A DNA stretch of 64,000 nucleotides, from assembly GCA_030141605.1 (NCBI GenBank), contig JAQGDQ010000540.1, forward strand, positions 84,306-148,305, written 5' to 3'. Each line of letters opens with the position of its first letter. Position 1 is the stretch's first letter. The position numbers were made by a program, and so were the translations under genes. Below are positions 10,701 through 22,544 of the stretch, in pieces. This DNA comes from Tubiluchus corallicola. Taxonomy: Eukaryota; Priapulida; Priapulimorpha; Priapulimorphida; Tubiluchidae. A model generated the notes under the pieces. The model searched no databases. It had not been told where the DNA came from and saw only the letters and a program-made list of their open reading frames with translations.

Positions 10701-11650
10701 TTGCTTGATACAGTTGCTGTTGTGTCTAAAGACACGTCTCGTGAAGTCAAAAATCTTGTTGAAAAATATAATGATATTTTTCAGGGTGTTAAAAAGCTGA
10801 AAGATGTAAAAGCGAAATTACACATTGCTAAATCAATGCCCCCTGTTGTGCAAAATCAGCATAAAGCTCCATTTCAGTGCATAAAGACATAGAAAAACAG
10901 CTTAAGCTAGATGAAGAGCGAGATACCATCGAGCCATGGTCAGAACCGACACCAATCACAACGGTTCCAAAGCAAACTCCAGGTGAAATTCGTGTCTGTG
11001 TTGATATGCGTGCTGCTAATCAAGCCATAAAAAGAGAACATCATGCATCTCTTACATTGAGTGAGCTAGCCCAAGGTCTAAATGGTGCTACAGTGTTTTA
11101 CAAACTAGATCTTTGCCAAGGGTATAACCAGTTAGAGCTTGAAAAAGAATCACAGTATATTAAAATCTTCACGACCCACGTTGGGCTGAAGCTGTACAAA
11201 CGCTTATTCTTTGGCATTAATAGTACAACTGAAGTGTTCGAAAATGAGATTCAAAAAGTGCTTAGCGGTCTAAAAAGCGTAGATGACATCTGTGTCTTCA
11301 GGTAGACTACTGAAGAGCATCTTGAAAATCTTTGTGCAGTGATTTATCGTCTTCGTGAGAAAAGGTCTCACTCTAAATGCTGAAAAGTGCTGCTTTGAGA
11401 AAGAAGTTGAATTCTATGGGCATATCTTTTCATGTCGTGGCATTGTGCCTAATCCCAAGAAGATACAAGCTATCCTCAACATGGGTCCACCTCAGAATGT
11501 AACTGAAGTTCGAAGCCTTTTAGACATGGCTAGCTACTGTAGCCAATGATTCATAAAGAATTATGCTACAATGATATATGAGCTTCGTGAGTTAACCAAG
11601 AAAGGTGTTCAATGGCCGTGGACTGAGAAGCATCATCAAGCATTCGAAAA
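10701..11650 (+). pseudogene. Gypsy 2 reverse transcriptase
   Basis: The segment begins at a polymerase-upstream region with a single frame change near 10876 (…HKAPFQ then HKDIEKQL). It continues with IEPWSEPTPITTVPK, VCVDMRAANQAIKRE and TVFYKLDLCQGYNQLEL, which are RT fingers and motif A (the first Asp in KLDL). LFFGINSTTEVFE is motif B, and VDDICVF replaces the usual YVDD/IADD motif C. A TAG at 11303-11305 ends that frame; the thumb and connection sequence (LNAEKCCFEKEVEFYGHI, then RSLLDMASYCSQ) follows with further breaks. Inactive. Confidence 0.85.
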
Positions 11651-11695
11651 CCTTAAACATGCCTGACAAAAGCTTCAGCTCTGGAATACTTTCAC

Positions 11696-11896
11696 TTGAG
11701 AAGAGAAACTGAAGTATACGTGGATGCCAGTCCAGTTGGTGTATCTGCCATACTCATGCAAAAGGACCCTCATTCTGAGCATCGTTACAATGTTCATTAT
11801 GCCAGTAGAGCTCTCTCTGATGATGAACAATGCTATAGTCAAATTGAGCGAGAGGCTCTAGCAATTGTTTCTGCTTGCAAACATTTAAATATTTAG
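11696..11896 (+). pseudogene. Gypsy 2 RNase H
   Basis: A short open frame with EVYVDASPVGVSAILMQ (first catalytic Asp), YASRALSDDEQCYSQIERE (catalytic Glu) and ALAIVSACKHL, the standard Gypsy RNase H order. It ends at a TAG; the tether to the integrase continues in another frame at 11901. Confidence 0.85.
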
Positions 11897-11900
11897 TTGT

Positions 11901-13103
11901 ATGATTCCTATTTTAAGACCATCGTCCACTTCTGCTCTACTTGATAGTGTTGTTTCCAAACCTAGTGCTAGAATACAAGGTTGGGCTTTAAGACTGCAAC
12001 CTCATACTTCTGACCTTGTGTATCAGTCAGGCAAATCAAATCCTGCTGACTATCTGTCGAGACATGTTACAGAGAAAATCACTATCAGTAAAGAACAGAG
12101 GTTGGCTGAAAGTATTGTAAACTATATATCTGAAAATGCTGTACCAAAACCTTTGCCTCTAGATGAAATACAGCATACTACTGAAAATGACCTTACTATA
12201 CAAACTGTAATTAAGGCTTTGACTGATTGGCATATTTACAAAAACGAACCTGGGGTAGATTACACTATTTATAATAGCTGTCAGTTGCTCCAAGCTGAAT
12301 TGTCGGCAACTTCTGACTATAAACTCCTACCTAGGGGCAATCACATTGTGACCCCTAGTGCCTTACAAAACAAGATTGTGAATCTAGCTCATCTTAGACA
12401 TCAAGGTATAATAGTAAAAACCAAAGCAGTGTTACGAGAAAAAGTTTGCTTCAGTGGAATAGATAACATAACTGAAAAAGTAGTTAGAGACTGTTTAACT
12501 TGCCAAATGGCAACTGACATGAAGCAGAACGAGCCGCTGTCAATGTCTCCACTCCCTCCTGCTCCATGGATGGAACTAAGTGTTGATTTCGGCTATTTAC
12601 CGAACGGTCAACACCTGTTCGCGGTTATAGATCATTATAGTCGATACCCATTCGTAGAAATTCCAATTACCACCTCAGCTAAAACAGTCAACCCCATACT
12701 TGATAACGTTTTACTTTTGAGGGGTATTCCTCTCATCATTAAGAGTGACAATGGCCCTCCGTTTAACAGTTTCGAATTTCAGGAATATGCACTTAAGACT
12801 GGTTTTAAGCATCGGAAAATTACACCCCTATGGCCTCGTGCCAATGAAGAAGTTGAACGTTTTATGGGCACGGTAAAGAAAGTCATTAAAGCAGCTTTTG
12901 CACAGTCTTTAGACTGGAAACAAGAGTTACGTGATTTTCTCTTAGCATATCATGCTACTCCACATAGAACTACAAAGTCAGCCCCGGCTACTTCATTGTT
13001 CGGTTCTGCTATTCGTACAAAACTTCCCGAAATATTACATCCAATCAGTGAAAATGAATCGAGATCACATGATTCTGTTGCAAAAGCAAAAATGAAATTT
13101 TAA
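11901..13103 (+). pseudogene. Gypsy 2 integrase
   Basis: Longest open piece of the element, 400 codons. It opens with the end of the RNase H/tether (QPHTSDLVYQSGKSNPADYL). The zinc-binding HHCC domain follows (AHLRHQG ... CLTCQ), then the DDE core: SVDFGYLP for the first Asp, KSDNGPPFNSFEF for the second and ANEEVERFMG for the Glu, where NG is more usual than NE. FLLAYHATPHRTTKSAPA follows. It is open across the whole core, unlike gag and RT, so it is the least decayed part. The start shown is only the open-frame limit. Confidence 0.88.
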
Positions 13104-13484
13104 TCATGATCAAAAACCATATGTTAAGCCGTCAAACGTTTGTAAGGGTGATGATGTAGTTGTACATGACACAACTAAAAGTAAAACCATCCCTTACAAC
13201 TCCAAACCCCATAGTGTTGTAAATAGAAAAGGTTCTATGGTTATTGCTAAATCTAGTAAGCACTTTGTTACACGCAATCTATCACATTTCTCATCCTGTT
13301 CATAGTGATTCTGAGGAATCTGATATTGATGATGTGCCTGTTAAAACTCCACATAAATCTGTTAATGATTTTGGAGGAAATGGAAATGTTACACTAGCAA
13401 ATCGACCTCCTCCAATGCCAAGAAGGTCTATTCGTTCTAGAAACACCCCCCCTTAAAATTTAGAGATTATGTTGCTTGAATATT
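13104..13484 (+). pseudogene. Gypsy 2 polyprotein C-terminal tail
   Basis: After a stop at 13101 the sequence continues with frame breaks to an acidic stretch (SDSEESDIDDVP) and a proline/arginine end (RPPPMPRRSIRSRNTPP, stop 13456). This matches the usual tail after a Gypsy integrase chromatin-interacting region. Confidence 0.6.
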
Positions 13485-13884
13485 TTATCTTTACTTAAGG
13501 ATGTGAGCTACATCTACAGTTTTATAGTTGCAAGCTACAAGATTAAATACGCAGACAGTTGTGTGTGTCAAGTATACACTCAGTTTTATTTGATAAGCTG
13601 TATCAAACACATAAATTTTAGTTACAAAGTTTTGCTTTGATAGTTACTATAATTAGTGATACAGTAATACGTGACATTTAAAGTTATTGTTCCGAAGTCA
13701 CTTATATACTAACTTTACAGTTCTACATTTACAATTGTAGTATTACGTAGTAGTCGTATCTACTTGTTGGATTTAATCATGGTTCACATTACAATTTATT
13801 GCGTTGCATTCACACTTGAGTTGCAAACATCTTTTAAAGTTCTATTTTTAGTGATATGGTACTTATCTTATAGTAAGGAAGGAA

Positions 13885-14044
13885 TGTGATATAGTGATAT
13901 ATCACTCTTTGTGTATGTCACTTCCGGCTTTACGGAAGTAGTTATTTTAGACTGGTTTTGTGAATAAAGTCACAATTTTATAGCCCCCTATAGAGTACGT
14001 CTATTGCAGCTACATCAGCTGACTGAAGACGACACTAATCCACA
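13885..14044 (+). repeat. Probable 3' LTR of Gypsy 2
   Basis: A purine-rich tract (AAGGAAGGAA, 13875-13884) is followed immediately by TGTGATATAG, as at the start of a 3' LTR. An AATAAA lies near 13963, and a plausible end is ACA at 14042-14044. The 5' partner is absent, so the right boundary is a guess. 13485-13884 between the tail and LTR shows nothing recognisable. Confidence 0.5.
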
Positions 14045-15326
14045 ATAATCTTAGTTTAAAGTCTGGTCATTGTGCCGTAATCATTAACTATAATGATAAT
14101 GAACTTTATTATATTTCAAAAAATAGGCTGGTGAGGTATATGAAGAAATTGTATTCTGTGTCTGTTTAACACGAAGTGAAATTCAGTGGAAAAACAGTTG
14201 GGCGTGGACGTGGTAGCTATGTGCCTATACAGCTTTGCTGAAGTTAGTGCTACTGCCAAATTCACACTCTTATAGTTACAAGTTTAGCTTATACCTGACT
14301 AATTACATTAATATTATAACAATTAAAAATGATAGCAGTTTTTTTGAAAACATTTTACAAATAAAAGAATACTGCAATATCGTCTCATTTAAATGAAAGT
14401 GTAGGATGCTGTTACCTGCAAAAAGACCTAGTTGATGCTTTTTTGCCCGATTTGAACATTTACAAATAACGTAGAGGTTGGGCCCTTTTAAGTATTTCGC
14501 TATTTTACCACAAATTCACTAAACGGAGTATGTGTAACGAAAATTATTGCAAAAACTTCACACGCACGCACAAGAACGAATAGCAGAAACCAGCAGCTTG
14601 CCTAACAGCATGGTGCCTATGATTGCGTCACTTTTTCGCAATTTCTCTCTGAGGACGCACCGTTTAATTCTCTGTGCCAAGTGATCTTGGGTGTGTCAAC
14701 GAAGGAACGCCGCTAGTGCGTGTTATTGCCATGAAATTTGAGAACCTGAAGTTCGAAGAGAGTTCGCAACATCCTGCTCAGTTATTTGTTAACATCATAA
14801 TCTGTATTTATCAGTGCGAAGTGCTGAAGAAAAAATTATAGGTAGAATTTAGAATAATCTTTTATCGAAAAATAAAAATTTACTACCACTGTGTTTAGTA
14901 GTGCGTTCGAGCTTCTTTAGTTATCAGTGACAGTACTAGTAGTAAAATTATAATAATCAGTAATTAAATTTTATTTAAATTTGCTTTTGGTATGTGTGCT
15001 ATACACTGCACCTAGACGATTACAGTAGTATTTTATTATAGTAATAGTAGTATCCTGTTACTACTGTTATTAATAATAACATTTCCTCTGGAGGTTGGAC
15101 AAACATTAGATCTGACACCATGAAGACAAATGCACTTGCAGTAAATTTTGTTTGAGATGTTCCACATCTGAAACAGCAAAAGAATTGATATTAGTGCATG
15201 TAGTTTAACTTTCGTGTTTGCTTTTTAATTGTCTTTGCTGCAAAGTGGAAATTTTATGAAAATTAATTGCTTTTTTCTTGAGAGATGCTCCCAGCCCAGG
15301 ACTTGATTGCAAAAGTTTATTTGTAG
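14045..15326. other. Intergenic stretch, nothing recognised
   Basis: AT-rich, with no coding frame of note. Around 15020-15075 there is a short TAGTAG/CTACTA-rich, partly self-complementary segment. It may contain the promoter or 5' untranslated exon of the MS4A-like gene, but I see no decisive signal. Confidence 0.5.
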
Positions 15327-15328
15327 TA

Positions 15329-15987
15329 CAGTAAGTGCTCTCTTAATGACTCCTCATTTAGCTATGTTGCATTTTAATGACGCTGAAGATTTGACGCCTT
15401 TTTTTCACTTAACGACTCTTCGTTTTGTTTTAACAACAATTTTTTTGCTTTGCACAAAGCCAATTTTTATTTTATCAACAACTTTTTTTGCTTAACTTGA
15501 TGCCTTTAAACAGTACATATTGCATTATTCTGTTCTAAAAACACACTAGTAATGTAAACACTAATGCTAGCCGTTCGTGTCAAGCAGCGCCGGGGAGCAA
15601 ACTATATGCAACCTTTTGTTATAACAACCAAACTAGTGAGTGCTAAGTTTCTAGATAAAATTCCCAAGCTCACCCCAGGGCTTGGCTTTGACTCTGCTGC
15701 AGTGTTTATTGTTTAGCAGTTGCCTAAACTTAAAGTCAACCAAAGAGAAACCGCTGGCTAGCTAAGTAAGCTATATAGGTAGTTTCAAGCAAGTAGAAGA
15801 AATTAATTTGTAGAAACGTGAGTACAGCTCGTAATTTGTATGATTAAGCAGCATTGATATTTGCCTCTGGAACGTATCCCAATTCTTTTACATTACTTTC
15901 TTTGGAAGTCTTGGCTCCATTAGTGATGTTTCGCTTAATGTAGCATTTTGCTGGAATGCATTAGCATCGTTAAGCGAGGACTTGCTG
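15329..15987. mobile_element. pogo/Tigger-like MITE
   Basis: About 659 bp flanked by TA at 15327-15328 and 15988-15989. The left end CAGTAAGTGCTCTCTTAATGA and the reverse complement of the right end, CAGCAAGTCCTCGCTTAACGA, match at most positions. TA target duplication with a CAG...CTCGCTTAACGA terminus is the pattern of pogo/Tigger elements of the Tc1/mariner superfamily. No transposase is visible, so it is non-autonomous. The open frame 15307-15495 inside it is chance. Confidence 0.8.
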
Positions 15988-15989
15988 TA

Positions 15990-16799
15990 TTTATTTTTCT
16001 GCTAGTCATTGTATAACCCTGGATATTCATAGATGCAGAATACTTGCTTATAAATCTTGTTTTTTCTGTCGGTTCTCATCAATGAAGATCTTTACCAGAA
16101 ACTTGTTTTCCTTAGGCTTACAACCTCACGATTCAAGAAGAACATCACTTTGAGTAGTAATTGGCTTTGTTTGGGATCAGTATTTATTAAAAGAAATCCT
16201 CCATGTAACAAGTGTAATCTGCGGGAATGACATCAAAACTGCAAGTTTAAACTGCGGGAACAAACTGCAGTTTGTAGCAAACTATGTGAAATGTTGAAGT
16301 CGAGTGGCCACTAAAAACTGCTGTCAATTTCTGAAATTTATGTATATTATGAGTTGTAACTTACAGAACTTAGATCGTGGAATATTGATAAATTCTGGGG
16401 AAATGAAAATCTAACAACTTTCCCAAGCCACATTTAACATTCTATTTCTTTCCAAGTCCACTAAAAAAATTGAAATTTTTCATCACAGTCTATTTTGCTG
16501 AACTTTTTTACTCTGTTTTTAATCAATTTTTAGGCTGTCGGCATTAAATGGTAGCATTAAAATACTATAGGAATGAAAGCATTGGAAAATATTTTGCAAA
16601 TAAATTGAAAATATTATGTTGTACATTGTCTTTGTAATAATTTAATCATTTGTTTTCTCTAGCCACTCTATACTTAGGCAGCTTTGTTTACTTTTTTATA
16701 GGCCTGTCTGATTATTGTTGTTAGTCGCTTTGAACATTCTGGGACTGTGTTTATTTGTTGATTTTCTGTGTATTTATTCTGACAATTTTCAAATGTCGT
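15990..16799. other. Intergenic stretch, nothing recognised
   Basis: No open frames, repeats or RNA genes that I can support. Confidence 0.5.
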
Positions 16800-17005
16800 A
16801 AAAAAATTAAGGAAACTGCCCAAGTGTCCATTTGGGTGTAAATTCCAATTAATCCATAAAATGCATTACATATCTGGTCTGCCTATGAGCATTTATGCTC
16901 ATTAGCTATAGTCATAGTTATAAAAATGCCAATTGCCAAATTGTAGTCTGAACTTGAAGCCTTCAAAATAAAATAGGTCAGTAACCTACTTTACAATGTG
17001 TGCAT
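16800..17005. repeat. Dispersed repeat, third copy
   Basis: Diverged homologue of 885-1155 and 5091-5361. It shares the CCAAGTGTCCA(T/C)TTGG start, the GTAAATTCC block, TTATAAAAATGCCAA and a GAAATAAAATAGG-like block. Its occurrence outside the tandem unit shows it is an interspersed family. Confidence 0.7.
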
Positions 17006-17254
17006 TTTGAAGGACAGGCATGTGGCTTTTCCATCTACCTGTACTTACAGTACCTGTTCATAATAATACTAGCTAAACATTTATCTATAGTAAGCTATTT
17101 ATCGAAACTCGTACACACAAACTGTCATTACATTATATTACAACCTTATAATAATCTAGCTGCAAATAGTATGTTAATACCCCCGTTCATGACACACATT
17201 GTTACAGTATAAATTTATTATATTAAGTCAACATGGTTAACCAATAGGCATGTA

Positions 17255-17436
17255 CAGTCAAACCTTTATATACTGCCTACTTTGGGACTGCAAAAAAGTT
17301 GGTGTTACGGAAAGTTTGTTATTATAACGAGGTGCAAACAAGTCTATGCAGACATATATATTTTGTTTTGCCAAAAATTTCGTATGAAGCGAGAGGTTGG
17401 CATTATGAAGAGGGGCATTATAACGAGGTTTGACCA
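17255..17436. mobile_element. Short mariner/pogo-type MITE
   Basis: A 182-bp element with TA on both sides (17253-17254, 17437-17438). Left end CAGTCAAACCTTTATATACTG matches the reverse complement of the right end, TGGTCAAACCTCGTTATAATG. An internal TTATAACGAGG motif occurs twice. No coding sequence. It lies about 440 bases upstream of the MS4A-like first coding exon, so it could affect its promoter. Confidence 0.8.
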
Positions 17437-17868
17437 TATATCACTAATATGATTAGACTCTCAAGTTTACCGGAAGGTATTTTGTACATTATAGAGAATT
17501 ATTTATTACATTAAGTTAAGATTGTATATACTATTTTGACATGTTTCATAACCTACAGGTGGCCCTATTTGAAACAAAAACTTCCTACATGCAGACTGTA
17601 GGCCAAGAGCTTTTAATTGATGAATGCATAGATGTTTGTGAATGTTAGAACCTGCTAAAGACAGTTATCTTAATAATGATTTAGAGTGAGCTCTAGGTGC
17701 GATTTTTATTGCAAATGTTTTTTTATATAATTAATAAATATATTCAACAATTACATAATTAATTAATTGGTGTAATAAATACTAAATTGAGTTGTTTAAT
17801 AAGTTAATTCTTCTTAATTATTTAATTCTTAATAAATTTAGTTAGCTGAACTATTCAAGTTTTTGCAG

Positions 17869-18089
17869 AAAGCATGAGTGTGCCTTACGGAAAGATGGGT
17901 GAGGTGAACGACGTGGAGCCTCATCCTCAGCCTGCAGCTGCTCCTCCACCAGCAGTACCTGCAGTAGTCATACCTGCAGCACCTGTTCAGATACAACACG
18001 TAACTGCTGTACCTGGAGTGACACAACCTGCACAGCCGCCTGAATCAAAACTGTCTGTTAGATATGCAAAACCTCTATCAATTATACAG
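17869..18089 (+). CDS. MS4A-like gene, N-terminal coding exon
   Basis: Encodes the cytoplasmic N-terminus of an MS4A/CD20-like tetraspan protein. The exon follows a pyrimidine-rich TTTTTGCAG acceptor. Its ATG is at 17874, giving 72 codons, and it ends in phase 0 at ACAG before a GTAATC donor (18090). The first 55 residues are rich in proline, alanine and glutamine (PHPQPAAAPPPAVPAVV). The last dozen, SVRYAKPLSIIQ, match the sequence that leads into transmembrane segment 1 in this family. It joins in frame to the VLCGCIA start of the second-exon copies at 21939 and 27077. It is the only such exon I find, although six second-exon copies follow. An intron in the 5' untranslated region is implied by the acceptor. 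Confidence 0.8.
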
Positions 18090-19731
18090 GTAATCTTTAA
18101 TCTTTGTAATGAAATTAGTTGGCCACAAAACATGGCAATAGGTTTTTAGATATTGAACCAGATTGAACCTATTGATAAACCAGAACTAATAAACCAAAAA
18201 GTATATATCTAATCAACGATTAACACATCCTCTATCATAGTGATTACTCACAAAGTCCTTACTAACCCTTCTAAACCCTGCTTAACTTGTTTTGTCCTGA
18301 TTCACTGTTTCGTTTTCTTCTTAATCTTTTCACATTTTATTGAAATCACTTGAACAACCTCTGCTGTAAACAAGATGACAATTAGTTTAAAATTTTCAGC
18401 ATCTGGTAAAAATCTTGTATATGTTTTCAAATGCGTGGTTGTTATGACATAGTAATGTTTAATGTATTTTGTCGAAATAAAAATAAACCTTAACATGAAC
18501 TAACTTAATGGGTTAATGGTTAGTTAATTAAAGGAGAAATTAATAGTCGCAATTCAATATTAAAGGATCTGGGACCAAATTAGGGCCTGATCGAACATGT
18601 GACGTGCTAGCTATATATATATGGCCCCCCAAAATAGCTATATTGCCGGAAACTTATTGCTTTCCAAGGAGCCTGGGAGTGGCTTCTAAAATTTCCTGAC
18701 TGGATAATGGAGATAACCTCCATTTTACATTCAAACACTCAATCCAATGGCATAATTATTACAAAGATGCTGTCTGCTTCTTTGTATAAGGTGAGAGATT
18801 TTTACAGAGTGAGATAAGTAAGAGAAAAGAACACTGAGGAATATGTAAATCCTTCTATAAGTGAGGAAGCAGTAAGTTGAATTGGCAATGAATTCAGTGA
18901 AACCTTATTACTTGAGCTTTTCAAGGTGCTCGTTATTACCTGAAAGACATTTTTGACTTGCTAAACCTTTAATTGGGCTTTGTAGTTTCAAATCATCAAC
19001 AGTTTTTGGTGAACTGTGAACATGTTTCAATTGTGGCATAACTAAAAATGGGACGTATAATAACATTGCTATTGCATGAAGAGATGATCGTCACCTTTTA
19101 GGTTTCAGCTGTTTAACCACCTCAGGCTAATAAGAAAACCATGAAGAGTTGTGCACTCCAGAGCACAGCATTTTTTGTATTGCAGAAGTTTTTGTCTTGA
19201 TGTAGTTATTCAGCCTGCAGTAGAAGTGCTATATTTGTTGTAATATTTGCATCAGTTTTCATATTTTGCTAATGAATTTCTGTCAATTTGATCTATTTTT
19301 TTGACATTTTTTATTTATTTTTGGTATCGTGTCTCAAGAATGTTTGTCATGTAGGTGCATGGATTAGACTTCAAAGTGGGCAATCTTGACCTTGAATAGT
19401 CTGTAACATTATGCATGTGTTTTTTCTTCTGTCACTTACTCAAAATAATAAGTCATGGCCTGCTGTGATGCTGTGTGTAGTGATAGGATGACCTTTGCAG
19501 TTATGCACCTTTGTCGTCTGCATCTTTCTTGTGGTTTCTTGGTGAATTCCATTTTATGTAGACGATGATGATGCTAATGACCATTTTGACTCGTGATCTC
19601 ATGGTCATAAATTTTTCAGTGACTATGTTCAATGAACTAACTTCAATGTTACATGAAAGTTTTTTTGCCATTGGCTTGTGAGGTAGTAGTTTCTGGAAGT
19701 TTGTTCTTATTTTTCACCTTAACTTTCTCTC
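18090..19731 (+). other. Intron 1 of the MS4A-like gene, with duplicated segment
   Basis: No coding content. The stretch 18800-18960 resembles 23440-23610, so intronic sequence was copied along with the second exon when the array expanded. The open frame on the minus strand at 18302-18496 is chance. Confidence 0.6.
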
Positions 19732-20277
19732 GTTTTGCCCGGCAACACCATTATAACATCCCTGTAGGGTGTGGCTTATGGCGTGGAATTTTTTCGTCAT
19801 TACCGGTGTTATTGGCCTTGCTGCTTGTGTGAAGCCAAAACACAGAGGCATGATAATTGCATTGATGGCCTTGTCAATTATAGCAACAGTGTTTGCTGTC
19901 AAAATAGTGATAATAAGTTCAATATACATAGCGATTACCTGTAGTTCTTTTCGATATCAATGTTGAGCTTCCAACTCTTGGTATGGATACTAATGTATTA
20001 TGCATGCCGGAGAGCAGTCAGATGTTCCTTAGCTGCTTATTGTATTCAACTGCTAATCGGAATAATGGAACAGGTATCATCTATCTGGCTGTCTATTCTC
20101 TGTTCTAAAGTTATCTGTTGTGGAAACAAGTATCATCTTCTGATCATGTACTACACAGCTGGTCAGCCACCACCACCTGTTTCTGACCCCATTGCTGAAG
20201 AACAAACTTTTCAGCAAGTTGGACATGTTCACACAATATCCAGGAATGCAAATTCACCCAACGTCCTACAGGCATAG
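19732..20277 (+). pseudogene. MS4A-like exon 2, copy 1 (decayed)
   Basis: Similar to the intact copies from the RQL(R/H)YN(I/F)P position to the C-terminal tail, but the first ~30 codons and the splice acceptor are missing. It reads FFVITGVIGLAAC and MIIALMALSIIATVFA (membrane segments 2 and 3), then a TGA at the extracellular loop and frame changes near 19970-20010. Membrane segment 4 (LAAYCIQLLIGIMEQVSSIW) and the QPPPPVS tail remain recognisable in the later frame. The PPPY terminus is gone. Confidence 0.85.
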
Positions 20278-20984
20278 AGGTACTCTTTCACTAGCTAGTT
20301 GCTTTGTAGGGAATCAGGTTAGCTATATTTTCACTTGCTGGTTTTACAGGTTGGCTGACTGTTGGCTGATATAATTGACTTGTGACCTATTTACTTACAA
20401 CTACAGATATGAAATTTTGCATAAGTGAAGCTTGTCGCTGGTTACATAAACATATTTTATAGGCCTTTTTTAAAGTTCTTTGGGGTGAGAGGAAGGCCAG
20501 CCATACAATGGACAGCCCAAACATTATTCATTACAAGGCTACAAAATTGGACTAATTGGTCATTTTCACTATTTCACTGTTCTGCAGTGATAGAACTTAA
20601 TAGCCTTCTAGTCCTCGTTTCAGCCACAACGATAAATAAAGAAGATGTGAATTATTACAGCTTTCCAACACAACATTTTCTGCTTAACTATACCTTATAT
20701 CATTATTAATATATACGATACCAATACCAATAATTCCTGCATTCTTTAAACCAGTTTTATCAAAAAAAACATACTCCATTCCATTTATCACAGTTTTTGG
20801 CCAGCATAATTTATAATCTCTTCTGCACCTTAAACCAAAGTTTAAGTGACCAAACTCGATCTAAGATGACTGGAGACCCACTTACGTTCTAATTGACTTA
20901 CAAAGAACAATTTCATTTGTTGTTGTTTGGTCAGTCACTTACAGTTACTGAGTGGACTAATATTTTTTCATTTGTATGGAGATG
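20278..20984. repeat. Duplicated 3' flank in the MS4A-like array
   Basis: The sequence after copy 1 (20280-20700) resembles that after copy 3 (22545-22960): a CACTAGCTAGTTGCTTT-like start, a GGCCTTTTTTAAA block, and a GATAAATAAA...GATGT(A/G)AATTATTA block. It is 3' untranslated and spacer sequence carried in the duplication unit. No gene. Confidence 0.7.
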
Positions 20985-21290
20985 ATATCGTTTTTGTCAA
21001 CTTTTCCTTTACTGCCGATGCTATTGGTCTTACAGCTTGTACAAAGCCAGAAAAAAGGAGCTGGATTATTGCTTTGATGGTCATGTCAATTATGGCAGCA
21101 CTGCTTGCTGGAATTTTTATGATAGCAATTTCAATAAACATATCTATTATGTGGTTCACTTCCTTGTCACTGCTAAGATTTTAGCTATTCGTGTAAAAAA
21201 AACGAATCTACTTGCGTGTGTGAGTGCTAGAGGATAGCTAGATGTTCCTTGGCTGCAATTTGTGTTCATCTGTTAAATGGACAAACGTGA
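20985..21290 (+). pseudogene. MS4A-like exon 2, copy 2 (remnant)
   Basis: It retains AIGLTACTKPEKRSWIIALM and a following MAALLAGIFMIAISINISIM, corresponding to membrane segments 2-3. It then decays through frameshifts and stops; a late fragment (TAGATGTTCCTTGGCTGC) matches the start of segment 4. There is no acceptor and no C-terminal tail. Confidence 0.8.
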
Positions 21291-21938
21291 CTCAGTGTTT
21301 ATCCCTTTCTCTTTTCTGCTCTTTCAATCATATAAGCATTATCATAATAAAATCAGTTTTAGTGAATAACCTACCTATACAGCTATGATGCAACTTTTGC
21401 TTGCTGTATTGTCAAGTAGAGCTCCATTGGATGTGTCATAGGCACCCAGCTAAGCTAAGCAGTTTAGGTAAAATGTAATTATTATGGTTTGCGCAAACCC
21501 TGTGAAAGAATGTCTAAATTTCTAACTGTTTTCTAAATAAAACCAATTATAAATTTACAAATCAGCACGCTTCTACTTAATTCAGCAATATATATTAAGT
21601 TATTACAAAAACGAATAATTATTGTACCCATACAATGCATTATGTATGTAAGGAAAGTGCATGGTTCACTAAAAAATGGTTTTTTTCTGCCGGACTAATA
21701 GACAAAAATCACCATTAGATTTAATAGAAATGAAAGATGGTAATAACACTTTGGCCAAGATAAAAGTGATAGCTATAATTCCATTACTTATCATAATACC
21801 ATTCTCATTTCTCACTGGCATGATCTAGTCAGCAGAATATTTATTTTGCACTTGTTATTGCCTAATGTGCTAAATTTTTTGAATTTTTCTGCCACAAAAG
21901 TTCCAAATGAATTAAATATGCACTTTGTTTTTCTTCAG
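21291..21938. repeat. Spacer before MS4A-like copy 3
   Basis: 21287-21560 resembles 26025-26280 (a TATCCCTTT...CTCTTTTCT start, a CAAGTAGAGCTCCAT block, then a CAAACCCTGTGAAAGAATGT block). It is another part of the duplicated unit. It ends in a strong pyrimidine tract and CAG acceptor for copy 3. No gene. Confidence 0.7.
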
Positions 21939-22544
21939 GTGTTATGTGGATGCATTGCCGTCATTGCAGAGATAACTGCAATTATTGTGTTTGCCCGGCA
22001 GCTCCGTTATAATTTTCCTATAGGACAGGGCATATGGTGTGGAATTTTTTTCGTTATTGCTGGTATTATTGGTTTTGCTGCTTGTGGAAAGCCGAAAAAG
22101 AAAGGCTTGATAATTGCTTTGATGGTCTTGTCAATTGTAGCAGCAGTTTTTGCTGGCATTTTATTGGTATCAAGTTCAATATACATGGCAGTTACAAGTG
22201 GTTATAATCGATACCGCTGTCAAGATTCTAGCTACTCAGACGAAACTAATGAATATACTTACACCTATGATTATGCATGCCAGAGAGCACTAAGATGTTC
22301 CTTAGCTGCTTACTGTATTCAACTGCTAATGGGAATAACGGAACTGGTGTCGTCTATCTGGGTGTCTGTTCTCTGTTGCAAAGCTGTCTGTTGTGGAAAC
22401 GCGTATCGTCCTGTGATCGTGTACTATGCAGCTGGTCAGCCACCGCCTATTTCTGTCCCGATGGCTGGAGGACAAACTTTTCAACAAGTTGGACATGTCT
22501 CTCAGTATCCAGGAGTGCAGATTCACCCCCCTCCCTATGTATAG
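21939..22544 (+). CDS. MS4A-like exon 2, copy 3 (intact, terminal)
   Basis: 201 codons plus stop, phase 0 after a TTTTTCTTCAG acceptor; joined to the exon at 17869 it gives a 273-residue protein. Relative to this exon: membrane segment 1 at residues 1-22 (VLCGCIAVIAEITAIIV), segment 2 at about 34-52 (GIWCGIFFVIAGIIGFAACG), segment 3 at about 58-86, an extracellular loop with Tyr/Asp-rich sequence and two cysteines, then segment 4 at about 120-148 followed by CCKAVCCG. The tail is cytoplasmic, proline-rich, and ends PPPYV, a PPxY motif that WW domains can bind. This matches the MS4A/CD20-like topology. The family's cellular role is varied (receptor-associated or ion-flux tetraspans) and not predictable here. 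Confidence 0.82.
   Translation: MLCGCIAVIAEITAIIVFARQLRYNFPIGQGIWCGIFFVIAGIIGFAACGKPKKKGLIIALMVLSIVAAVFAGILLVSSSIYMAVTSGYNRYRCQDSSYSDETNEYTYTYDYACQRALRCSLAAYCIQLLMGITELVSSIWVSVLCCKAVCCGNAYRPVIVYYAAGQPPPISVPMAGGQTFQQVGHVSQYPGVQIHPPPYV

Larger units (their letters stand above)
9372..14044 (+). mobile_element. Gypsy element 2, decayed, 3' LTR only
   Basis: An LTR retrotransposon of the Ty3/Gypsy group with domains in the order gag, zinc knuckle, protease, reverse transcriptase, RNase H, integrase, then a 3' LTR. This order (integrase last) separates it from Copia. Many stops and frameshifts break the polyprotein. No sequence matching the 3' LTR was seen upstream of gag, so the 5' LTR is lost or lies in the older debris. 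It sits directly downstream of Gypsy element 1. Confidence 0.9.
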
